From Micractinium sp. NFX-FRZ (lineage: Eukaryota > Chlorophyta > Trebouxiophyceae > Chlorellales > Chlorellaceae): DNA of 45,169 bases. The stretch lies in NCBI GenBank assembly GCA_029339195.1, contig JAPTJF010000485.1, positions 1-45,169 of the forward strand. The letters run 5' to 3'. Position 1 is the stretch's first letter. Each line of letters starts with the position of its first letter. The notes under the pieces are model-generated. The model worked only from the letters and a program-made list of their open reading frames with translations. It made no database searches and was not told the origin of the DNA. Of this stretch, positions 8,734-19,746 are shown piece after piece. Made by a program: the position numbers and the translations under genes.

Positions 8734-11257
8734 TTAGGCCTTGTAGGTGCCCTTTGCCAGCACCACACCTACGTGCAGGGCCTTGTCGGGCGTGCCCTTG
8801 CAGCTGTAGTTGATGACAGCCTGGGCATAGAAGGTGCCCACCTTGCCGCGCTGCAGCAGGAGTGGTTGGAGGGCGGCAGCGGGTGTGGGCGTGGCGCGGG
8901 ATGGAGCGGAAGGCAGAGCATGCATGCATGCAGAAAGCTCCGCCGGCGTGCCCGCGCCCAAAGCAGGCCTGCCGAGCGCGGCAGGAACGCCGGTCTGTTG
9001 TATCTTCCAGTACCCAAGCGGAAGGGCATGTAGCGTGCTTACCGGGACGCGGGAGACGGGCATGCAGACGGACACGCTGTTGTGCTTGGTCTCTCCCAGT
9101 GCGGAGATGGACACGCGGCCGAAGAAGGGGTCGCCATCCACAAAGTCGGCACCCTTGGGGCAGCCGTAGCGTGCGTTGCCCTTGGCAAGCAGCTCGGGGC
9201 GTGCAATCTGCGAGCAGTGGAACAGAGGGCAAGGGTGTTAAGCCCCACAGTCCCACACGCAGCTGCTGGAGCAGGTTGTGCGGGGGCACTGCCTGGTGGC
9301 ATTAGGTGGCAGACGCATGAACAGTTGGCTGCGGCAGCCATTCGTGCACCCAGTCGACGCCCTCCTACATGCCTGGCCCCCTTGCCAGCCAAGCTGCCAC
9401 TCTTCCAAACTGCTATGCCCTGCCATGCCCCGCCGGCCCAGTCACTACCCAACACTTGGGCCCCAACCTGCTCTCTGCCGCTCCTCCTGCCAGATTGTGA
9501 CCCCTTCTCATGCCCACCTGCGCAAAGTATGCATCCACCAGCTGGCGGGCCAGCATGATGTCGGCATCCTTGCCGGACGCCCGGGTGCCGGCGGGGCAGG
9601 GCTTGATGCTGCCCAGCTGCTCAGCACCCAGCTTGTAGGATCCCCTGCAGTGTGCAGCGTGCCAGGGGGGACAGAGGGGCAGGGGCAAGTGCGTAAGCGT
9701 GATGCTTACGTCAATGGGTGTACCTGGCTAGGGCGCCCTGCCAGCAGCCCGGTAGCGCACGGGTGCTCACGCACGCAAATTGACAACGCAGCTGTGCTGG
9801 GCGGGCAGGCCCGAGGTTGTGCGCTACTAGCATGCAGGCGGGGGACTCACGAGATGGGGGTCACGCCATCGTTGGGGATGTAGGTGGGCGGGGGTGGGGA
9901 GCGGCGGGGCGGTGGAGGGGAGGGGTTGCTGGGGCCGCTGCCCAGGGTGTAGAATCCCTTGGCAAGCACGACCCCAGCGTGCAGCGGCTTGTTGGGGGTG
10001 TCCTTGCAGTTGTAGTTGATGACAGCCTGGGCATAGAAGGTGACCTTGCCCTTCTGCAATACGCAGCACATGGCAGCGGCGGCAAAGGGGTTGGGGAGGG
10101 GGGCGAAGGGGGTAGGGTGGGTGGGGGGGCGGGCAGTGCAAGGCAGTGCAGCAGTGGGTCGGCCGTGCGGAGGCAGCAAGCGACAAGGCAGGAGGCGGGG
10201 TTGGAAGCATGTAGTGAGGCGAGGGGCAGGGCAGGGCAGAGTCCCAGCAAGCTGCTGGCTGGAGGTGCGTCAGGGAGAAGCGAAGCTGGACAGGGGTCTG
10301 TGTCGCACTGCGAAGGCTGAGGAGAAAGCTGCGGGGTGTTCCTGCGTGTGCAGCCTCGTGCTGTGCACATGGTGCAGCAGTTCATGGCTCCTGCTGGCTC
10401 CATGGACCCGAAGTGTAATTGATTCAGTGGTTGATGGCGCACCCGGGGCATGACGACGGGCACGCAGACGGACACGCTGTTGTGCTTGGTCTCTCCCAGT
10501 GCGGTGATGGACACGCGGCCGAAGAAGGGGTCGCCATCCACAAAGTCGGCACCCTTGGGGCAGCCGTAGCGAGCGTTGCCCTTGGCAAGCAGCTCGAGGC
10601 GAGCAATCTGGAGCCGAGGGGCCAATGGGATGAGGGGCGGTGGCGTGCAGCGTCAGTGTGGTCAGAGGGAGCGTCTGACAGCAGTTGTCTTGCTTGGAGA
10701 AAGCAGGTTGCTGGGCTGACGAGGGCGGCATGCTGGGGCGGTGCTGCTGGGCTCTGCCCAGACGGGTCACGGCGGGTTGCAGAAAGTTCCTCAGGCACAC
10801 GCTTGGTGCACCGCCCCCTCATGCCCACCTGGGCAAAGTATGCATCCACCAGCTGGCGGGCCAGCATGATGTCGGCATCCTTGCCGGACGCCCGCGTGCC
10901 GGCGGGGCAGGGCTTGATGCTGCCCAGCTGCTTAGCACCCAGCTTGTAGGAGCCCCTGTGGATGTTCCAGTGATCAAAAGCAGGTTTCTAGTCATCAGCA
11001 GCTGCAACTGAAGGAGGCATGTCACAAGGGCAGGTGCGGGTGGGGGTGCCGCCGCCCTCCCCGCCTGCCGCCGGTCCTGCCGCGCCGCCTTAATGGACCG
11101 GCGTCCGGCGGCACTCGCCCCAAGGCATCCCGCCGCCGTTGCGTGCCACTCACGAGACGGGAGTTACAGTTAGCGGCTTGGCAGCTTGGGTCGTGGACAG
11201 TAGAGCCAGGAGGAGGGCGAGCGCGAGCCCGCGGCACACTGCTAGTTGTGACGCCAT
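8734..11257 (-). CDS. Secreted protein with two near-identical domains and a Pro-rich linker
   Basis: Seven exons: 11257-11154, 10955-10829, 10607-10443, 10053-9851, 9644-9518, 9207-9043 and 8850-8734 (1008 nt, 335 aa). Exon 1 encodes a signal peptide (CRGLALALLLALLSTTQA). Exons 2-4 and 5-7 encode two copies of a domain of about 125 aa, with matching intron phases and equal exon lengths (127 and 165 nt). Each copy has four cysteines in the contexts KPCPAG, YGCPKG, SVC and NY(N/S)C. The linker between them is SPPPP-rich (NPSPPPPRRSPPPP), resembling hydroxyproline-rich cell-wall glycoproteins. The architecture of two globular domains and an HRGP-like linker recalls pherophorins, but the domain sequence does not look like the pherophorin domain, so the family is left open. 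A cell-wall or extracellular role is inferred. The high similarity of the copies indicates a recent internal duplication. Confidence 0.85.
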
Positions 11258-12062
11258 CACCGGTGGGCACAGGGAGGGGCAATTGGGGGCTCAGTAGTGA
11301 AATGCGACGAAGTGATCTGCGTTGATTTGGCAACGGTGAATCCTGAAGTACGCCTCTGTCCGGGCGCCACTGTTCACCAGGCACCCGATTGCTTCAGTAC
11401 AGCCTGCGAGTCGGACAGCGTTGGTGAGGTATAGAACAACGGTTAAGTAACGCGAGAGATGAGTCAGGGACATGCACAGATGATTGCGACTTCCAAACCC
11501 AACACCTGTATGCCAACCGCTGCAACCTCAGGCGGTTGCCTGGCCTACCCGCCTGCAGCTGGCTTTGCTGCGCCCATGCCCCTCTGCAGCTGTTAATCCC
11601 TCTCTGCCAATTTACCTATGCCGCAGCTTCTCTGACGTATGACGAGGTCTCTTTGTCAGATACCAAGCTGATCACGGGGCTGCTGCAATGTGGCGCTCGC
11701 ACCCAGTGCCAGGCAACAGACGTGGCCTGCCAGCGCCACTCCCCACAGATACCTCCTTATCGTGACTCGCGTGATTCGCAAAGTTAACAGGGAATTAGGA
11801 AGGGAGAAGCGGGACAGAGGCAGCAGGGAAATGAACGAGCAAGGACGAGGGCCGGAGCACACCCCACTCCCCCCACCCCACATAAAGCACTGGCTGGTCG
11901 CTTCCGCTGCGCTGCCCCCACGCTGATGCCAGCTGTTTTCGACGGAGGCAACGCGGGAGAAGCTGCGGCGCAGTTGGCAGGCTGACTGGCAGCTGCGAGC
12001 GTGCCCGCCGTCAAGGGGCGGCACCTCGCGCCACCGCAGCCGCCAGCTCAGCGCCTTCCAGC
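11258..12062. other. Intergenic region
   Basis: This is the 5' flank of the two-domain secreted gene and the 3' flank of importin-beta. It is somewhat less GC-rich than its surroundings. I see no supported exon, RNA gene or repeat. Confidence 0.6.
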
Positions 12063-15000
12063 TCAGCTGCGCAGCGCCTTTTGGATCATCTGGCTCGCCC
12101 AGTTGGCTGTGTCTGCAGTGGGCGAGTCCTGAGCCAGCTGCTGCAGGAAGGGCTGCACAAAGGGCTTCTGCTGGAACAGCAGGCCCACCGCCGTCAGCGT
12201 GGAGGCCACGTCACCCAGCAGCGCCGCAGACGCCTTCCACACGCCTGCAGGCACAGCGGGCAGACATTCATTCAGTGTTCTTGTTGTACTCTCTACCAAT
12301 TGATAGTCGCCCAGCACCCTGAGAGATGCCTTGCAGCTGCCCCGCAGGATGGGTCGGGATATGGCCAGGAGGCGGCGGAGGCAGAGCGTGAAAGGGTGAC
12401 GGTGCAGAAAGGTTGCCGGTATGGCGCTGCAGTGTGGAGGCAGCTCCACTCTTCTAGTGCCAGCGATTCTTGCAGGCAGCCGCCCACCAGGCCCTGCACC
12501 CATCACATTCCCAGCGACCCAGCCCACGCCACACCCTGCATCTGCGGCGCCCCCCTAACCGCAGCAGCAGCAGCAGCACAGCCTGGCACCCCATCCCACT
12601 GCTGCCTCGCGCCTCTTGCCAACCATCCTCACCTCTTGCCACCACCCACACTGGCGTCATCGCATGCCTGGGCAGAGCAGGTTGCCTCCAGCCAGCGTGT
12701 TAACGCCAAACCGCCCGTCCACCCAACAAACCAGACAGAGGAGGCACCAAACCCGTGCTCACCGTCGTCCTGCCCGGCCTTGTCCGCGTAGATTGCCTCC
12801 ACAAAGTCGAGCAGGGCGGGCGCAAAGGGCTTGAGGTACTGCTCCGCCTTGTCCTTGGTCAGCCCGTTGAACATGCCCGCCCAGGCCTCCAGGATGCCTG
12901 CACCCAGGCAGCGCAATAATCAGATGCGGCATGACACAGGGACGTGATGCAGGAAAGAGCCTTTGTTAACAGGTCCATCAAGCATGCCCGCCCCAGGCCT
13001 CACGGGCCCCATGGTGGGTTAAAGGGCAGGGTTCCGCGGGGTGGGGAGCTGTACGCGGGAGGCAGAGAGCGGGAGGCAGTGGTGCGGCATCCCTCCTTCC
13101 CACCCACCGTGCCGCAGCAGGTTGTTGTAGTCCGCCAGGTCCTCGTCACCCGACTGCTGCTGCTGCACGCTCAGCTGCATCGCGCTCTGCAGCATGGCCA
13201 CCACGTGCTGCAGGTACTTCTGCAGGGGCGGCAGGGCAGGAGTGCACAGACGTGCAAGGAGCGGGTGAGGGATACGGATGCGGATGGGGCACGGCGGCGG
13301 CAGTGCTCATCGGGGACGCAAGCAGAGCACCTGCGAGCACATGCAGCCCTTTGCGCTGTGGCCCTTGAGGGCGGGCGTGTGCACGACCCTCTGCCCCGTC
13401 AGCCTGCCTTGCCGGCCTCCACGGGCCCCGCTGTCGCCCCAACATACCCACCCACACCAGCTGCAGGCCAGCTGCCGCCCTCCTAGCTCGCACAGCCCCT
13501 TGCTCCCCGGCCCGCACCTCGAAGCGGTCGCCAATGGCCAGGGCAACGTCCCCAAATGCACTGAGGATCTGCGGCTTGATGTTGCGGTGCACATCGCTGC
13601 TCTGCAGGTTCGTCAGCAGCGTCTGCGGGCCGGGCAAGGCGGCAGCGAGGGGGCACAGCAGGGGGCAACGGTGAGGGGCTCACATCAAGCCAGGCATGAG
13701 CAGCGTGACCGTAAATCTTCATGCTCAACGCTTGTCCACTGCTTCTTAGCAAGAGTGAAGCAGACAGAAGAAGGCACGAAGCATCGGCCCTGCCGCTGCA
13801 CACTGCTCGACTCAGGGTTAGCGGTTTAGAGTGTCTGGCTGCGGACGCTACGCCACCTTGACGGAGCTGGCGCTATCTGTTGGACCAACAAACACAAGCA
13901 ACCCCGCATGTCAGCTCCCACTTGTGCGCACCTGCATGATGGCGTCGCAGTAAGGGTAGATGCCATCCTCGACCGCGCGGCACACATCGCCGAGCACGCC
14001 CACTGTCACCTGGCACACCTGCCACTCCTGCGGGCGGCATGAACCGTGGGGAGGAGGCACATGAGGCGGAGCAGGCAGGAGCGTTAGTTAGGTCCTGAAG
14101 GGGTACCAGGTCACACTGGGCCAGCTGGTTGTGGGCTTGAGGCGGCCCCCAGCAAGGCCGCAGAGCCTCTCTGCTGCACGGTAGCTACCCAAGCACTCTG
14201 CTTGCGTGGCTGTGCCGGCCCACCCCTCCGCCACCACTCCCGCCCTCCCTGCGTGCCTGGTGGCGTGCCAGGCCAGTCTGCAGCACTGGATAGAAGCGCT
14301 CCATGTACTTGTTGAACTGCCGGCCGCATGCGTACGTCATCGCGCCCTGCAGGGGGCAGGCAGGCACGCGGGGAGCGCGCGGCGTGAGTGGTGGTGTGTG
14401 CGCTGGACAAATACCTATCCTGTCAGTCCAGCAGGCACTTCCGCGTTGGGAAGCACAACACAGTCCCAGCTGCCCCCACGCTCCTCTCCCAGCGCACCAC
14501 TGCAAGCATCGCCTCCTCATGCGCTGATGTCTTGCGGAATGCAAACACACAGCGCCACCCCAGCCCTCCCTGCCCACACCCTGCATCCCTCCGCGCACCA
14601 CTGCAAGCATCGCCTCCTCGTGCACCGAGGTCTTGCGGCATGCAAACACATTGAGCAGCGCCTCCATGATGTGGTCCGCGTACTGCAGCACCCCCGCCTT
14701 GGCGCTCTCACTGTCCGACAGCTTCTGCACAATCACTTGCGTCATGCCGCACAGCAGGCCCTGCGGGCGGGGCGGGGGCGGGACGAGGCAGAGCACAGAG
14801 GGAGCGTGGGACACACAGCACATGGCAGCAGGCGTGGCGTTTGCACAAACACTTGCATCATGCCGCACAGCAGGGGGAGCAGCGGGCGGGGGAGGGGGCA
14901 GAAACAAAACACACGGGAAGTGGGACTGTCGAAACGCAGGCGGGCATGGGCAGGCTGAGGGAGCAACTGCTGGCGGAGCGAGTGATGCCTCTATTGGTGT

Positions 15001-18000
15001 GGCCTGGACAGGAGAATGCTCAGCAACACTTCCTCACAAGCCGACGCTGCAGGCTACGAAACCGCCAATTCCCCACCCTTATCCCGAATTCCGCCCTGCA
15101 TCACCCGCGCCACCCACCCGCCCTCCACACCTGGATCTCGCTCTGCCGCTCCGCCGCCTCCATGCTGCCCGCGGTGTTGATCTGCAGCGTCTCGTTCAGC
15201 TTGCCCACCACCAGGGGGATGAGCTGCACCACCATGGGCGTGGTGTCTGCCGCAGAGGCGCGCACCACCTCATTGATCGCCTCAAACGCCTGCGTCTGCA
15301 GCCGCGTCTGCTCAGCCTGGTCGGCGTGCCGCCCAGCCTGCAGAGGGGCCAAGGAGGGGGAGGGAGGTGGAGGGGTCAAGGGCTGATTGGTGGGAGCGCC
15401 CCACTGCCCAGGCATGCTACTGTGCCCTCACCACATCGAGCAGAGCCTGCGCAAGGTGTGCGAAGCCGCCACATCCTACCCCGCGACCGCCGTGTGCGCA
15501 TCCATCCCCTGCCCGCACACCGACAACCGAATTGCTCACCGTCTCTAGCAGCGCCTGCACCACGTCCTTGAAGTAGGGTGACATGGCAGAAGTGCCGCGC
15601 TGCTCGAAGAAGCCGCTGGCAAGCTGGCTGATGGCGTAGCATACCTGCGGGATGTGGACGTAGTTCCAGGGTCGGGAAGGTGCACACCAGAGGCAGGGCA
15701 GTGCAGCCGGCAGAGCAGAGGCAGGCAGGACAGTGTAGCCGGATGCCTCTGCCTTCTTGCACAATACGTTTTCCCTGCACACCACACGCCGCCCAGCCCC
15801 GCGCCCCGCCGCACCTTCTCCGCAATGTGCGGCGCGTCGCGGATGGCCAGCAGCAGCGCCTCCACCACCTGAGGCAGGTTGCCCGGGCCCAGCAGCGGCG
15901 TCTGCGAGTCCTCGCCGTGCACAAACTCAAAGATGCGGCCTGCGGAGGGGGTGGGCAGCAGGGCGGGGGGCACAGCTCGGCACAAATAGTGATGCACTGC
16001 GAATGTATCCAGCGCCCAGGCGTGTGCAGGCGGGCAGGGCTGTTCCAAGGTGCTCTCCCTGCAGTGGAGCGGCACGCCGGCCCGTCACCAACACCCAATC
16101 ACCTAATTGAGGCTCACGCACAGCAGCCCCACCGCCGGATGGCCCGCCCCGCGCACCTATCGTCCATGCGGTGGTGTCCTTGACGTGCGCGTTGGGGTCC
16201 TGCTTGAGCGCGGTGAGCAGGAAGCCCAGGCCGCTCTGCACCAGGCTGCTCAGCGTCTCCACATCGGGGCCCTCCAGGATGGAGCCAAACGCAAAGGTGG
16301 CTGCCTCCCGCGCCCGCCAGCTCTCTGCGCCGTCGGTCTTCTGGATGTTGGCGGTGACATAGGGCATGACCAGCTGCACAATGGCGTTGCCCGCCACGCT
16401 GGCGCACAGCGCCAGGCAGGTGCCCGCCGCCATGGACACATTCCACACGCCGTCATCCGTCTCCTGCCCCTCCTCCTGCTTGGTCAGCTGCTCCAGCAGC
16501 AGCGGCACCAGGTGGGGCAGCGCCGCCTTGATGAAGTGGTGGTTCACGCTGCCAGAGTCGGTGCTGCCCGCAGCCTGCAGGGTAACGCAGGAAAGTGGTG
16601 GGGGGGGGAAGGAGGGGATGTATCAGAGCAGGGCATTGGCAAGGGAAGGAGTCCACTTGCTGCTGACAGCGGCCTGCAGGGAGACAGCGTAGAGGAAAGG
16701 GAAAAGGGGGACAGGGTGAACAAACAGGGAGCAAGTGCGGGCACAGCACACAGAGGGAGTGTGTCCCGGATCCTCCCCCGCTGCGTCCACGCGTGTGCAG
16801 ACCTCCGGCAGCCCCCTGCGCCCCACACCCACCCTGCCTGCTTCCGCTGCTGCCACATCCCTGCTCACCCCATCACGCTCAAGCTCCTCCTCTGCCACCG
16901 TGCACCAAAACTCCAGCGCCTGCAGCACCACATCCTCCTCGTCGCCCTGCAGCAGAGAGGCGTGCAGGCAGGCAGCCGACGTCAGCTTATAGCCACGTGA
17001 GACAGCTGTGGGCTCCGGGAAGCTCAGTGCAGGTGCCCCTCCAGCCTGCAGTCCGCCCTGCCATCCATCCCTGGGTGATTGAAACCCACAGAGCTATCAG
17101 CCTGCTGTAAAAAAACAGCAAACCTCAGCGCGTTGTCCAGCCAGCGCAAGAGCAGGGTGAACCCGTATGCCCCGCCGCAGCACCCACAGCGGTGCCACAC
17201 AGCCCCCAAGCGCCTGCCCTTGCGCACACCCCTCCCTGCCCCACCTGCACGGTGCGCTGCGTGAGGCCAAAGATGTCCTGCATGTAGGCCGGCAGCTTGT
17301 CATAGTAGCCGCTGGCGATGCAGGCCAGGCACTCCCAGCTGGCCTGGCGGATGCGCGAGCTCTCTGCAGCAAGATGTGGGGCGCAGGCATGGTGGGTCGA
17401 TGACAAGACAAGAGATAAACCAAGAAGGTATGCGAGCGTTGTGTACCCGCGCTGCACTCCCCCACACAGCTAGAGGCGTCCGAACCTCTCTGCTGCAACG
17501 GAAGCCCTCCTGTTTGCTGCCGGCCCAAATCCTGGCACACCAGCTCATGCCTCCTGTCGCCTGCCACTGCTCCCTCTGCCGCCCCGCCTCCCGACACACC
17601 ACCCTCCGCCTCATGCTGCTGCCCCCTCGGCCTCCTCATCCCCTTCCCCTGCGCACGCACCCGACAGCGTGCCCTCGCAGATGATCTGCATCACGTAGTT
17701 GCGCTCGTTGTCGTTGGAGAAGTTGTTGTGCGCAAAGGTGAGCGCGTTCTGCAGCGCCACCGTGGCGGCGTGCCGCACATCCACCTCAGGCTCCTCCTTG
17801 CGCATGCCCTGCAGACATAAGCGGGACAGTGCATCCAGGTGGTGTAAGACGACCTGGCTGGGCAGGGAGTTGGTGAAAGGCGAGGTCAAGAGGAGACACA
17901 GCGGAGTGCGTCAGGTGCAATTCGGCACACAGAATGAAGATCCACATTATGGGTGCTTCAGTTGTGGGTGCTGCGCAGCATGCCCTTTGCACACATCCCC

Positions 18001-19490
18001 CAGCTTCCACCATCCTGCTGCCTGCCTGCCTGCTGCCCCACCAAACGCAGCACACTGCGCATCCCCGACCCGGCCCTGCCCCTGCCCCTGGGCAGCCTGC
18101 CCTGCCTGCCCTCCCATCACGCGCCTGCCTGGCCTCACCCCGAACCCTGGACCCGAGTGCTGGCACAACCTTCGCTGCAGCCCACCCTGGCACACCTGCA
18201 CCACCGCCGTGAGGATGGAGTTGACATGCTGCTGGCTCAGGTAGTCCTCCTCAAGGTTGCCCAGCTCCTGAAGAGCAGCAGGGGGCCAGCATCAGCGTCA
18301 GCGCAGCACGCAGTCATGTACAAGAAGTGCAGAGATTAGCAAGTGATTGGCCATGGGATGCACAGTGCGGGTGGAAAGTGCAAGCATGGGACGTCCCCTT
18401 TTTGCGGCGACGCCATCGCTCCGTCCCCTTTTGACTTGCGCTCCATAATTTCAACTGCCGCTCCCTGTCACCTGCTGCCAGAAGCCAGCAGCCATCCCAC
18501 CTTTGCCCTGCACCGCAGCATGCATGCTTCCCAGGCAGCACCCAACACCCGGGTCCGTGGCACCCAGCAGTGCCCCCCACGCATCAGCCAGCACCCACAC
18601 GCCCTGCAGCACCCACGTGCTTGGCAGCACCCCGCTGCCCAGCAGCACACCTCGCATGTGTATCCCAGCGTCTCCAGCGTCGACTGGCGCAGCTCCTTGG
18701 TTGAGGGGCTGGCGCTCATGTTGGCCAGCAGAGCATCAATCAGCTCCTGCCACTCGCTACGAGGCACCTCAATGGCCGCCACCTTGGCAATCACCAGCGC
18801 CGCCGTGTGGCCAGCATCGCCCTGCGCACAGGGCGCGAGTGGTGGGTGCAGGCGGTTTGGGTTGGCTGGGTGCTACATTTGATGGAGAGGCTGAGGTGTG
18901 GGCTGGCCTGGCTGCGCTCTCGAGCCCAGCGCACCGTGCAAGGCACCCCTCGCGCACCTGAGTGCCCAGCGTGGCCAGAAGGTTGGCTTTGACCTGGCTC
19001 TTCATGGCCTGATCAGCGGCCACCCACTGGGCCACCAGTGCCGCCTGCAGGGCAGCAGCCGAGGCCGCGGTCAACGGGCAGGCGGCAGCGGCGTGTGAGC
19101 GGCGGCAGCGGTGGCGGCGGGGACAGCTCTCAACTGGGGCCGCTAATGGCACTGGTGTCCGCCGTTGCGGGCCTTCAAGCACGCAAGGAAGGGAGACAAA
19201 CGCGACAGGGCAGCGCCAGGTCTGCAAAACAAGCTTCAAGTGATCAATGAACCAATGAACCATGCCCCCACCTTGCGGCTCTCCTCCTTGGCATCAAGTG
19301 AATTCTTGAGGATCAGGCCAGCAAGCCGCCGTGCATCAACGGGCTTGGAGCCGTCAGCCAACTCCGCCGAGAGAGCCACCAGCAGCGCCGCATAGTTCTG
19401 CTGCTGCAGCTGCTGCAGCTGCTGCTCCGCGGACTGGCGCACGGATGCATCAGGGGACTGGGCCGCTTGCAGAAGGGCGGTCAGCTCCAT
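12063..19490 (-). CDS. KPNB1: Importin subunit beta-1 (karyopherin beta-1)
   Basis: Eighteen exons join in phase: 19490-19272, 19044-18958, 18821-18651, 18267-18196, 17808-17661, 17363-17245, 16946-16869, 16574-16157, 15939-15815, 15644-15540, 15337-15131, 14760-14599, 14346-14257, 14027-13932, 13622-13518, 13219-13108, 12897-12763 and 12244-12063 (2631 nt, 876 aa, the usual family length). The protein is a HEAT-repeat solenoid that carries cargo, alone or with importin-alpha, through the nuclear pore and releases it on Ran-GTP. Characteristic stretches include [16 protein letters not shown] near the N-terminus, [36 protein letters not shown] and [16 protein letters not shown]. It is closest in pattern to plant KPNB1. 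Exon 13 most simply ends at a GC donor (CAG|GC at 14257/14256); an in-frame GT donor 33 nt further would add 11 Gly-rich residues absent from relatives. Confidence 0.95.
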
Positions 19491-19746
19491 TCTGCGGCCC
19501 TGGCTGAACTAAGATGCCCGATCAAATGGCTGGCTAAAGGTCAGCACTTCCCGTGCATGCCGCGGGCGATCAGCAATTGAGCAGGGGGCCGTGAGGCGGC
19601 CGGGAGTCTTCCTGTCAAGTCGGCTGGCTCGCCATGCCAGCTCGGCTCGCCATGCGGGAGCAGTGTTCGCTCAATACACCGTCATCGCCCGCCACTTTCC
19701 CAGATCGCAGTCTGCCAATTGCTCCCATCGCTCTCCACCTCACGCG
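19491..19746. promoter_or_regulatory. Shared divergent promoter region of importin-beta and RidA
   Basis: Only 256 bp separate the two start codons, so both 5' UTRs and promoters must fit here. A repeated CTCGCCATGC-like element occurs twice near 19627-19653. No TATA box is evident. Confidence 0.6.

Noticed and set aside
8734..11257. Assignment to the pherophorin family
   Set aside because: The two-domain plus Pro-rich linker layout fits, but the cysteine pattern and sequence of the domains do not match what I know of pherophorin domains.
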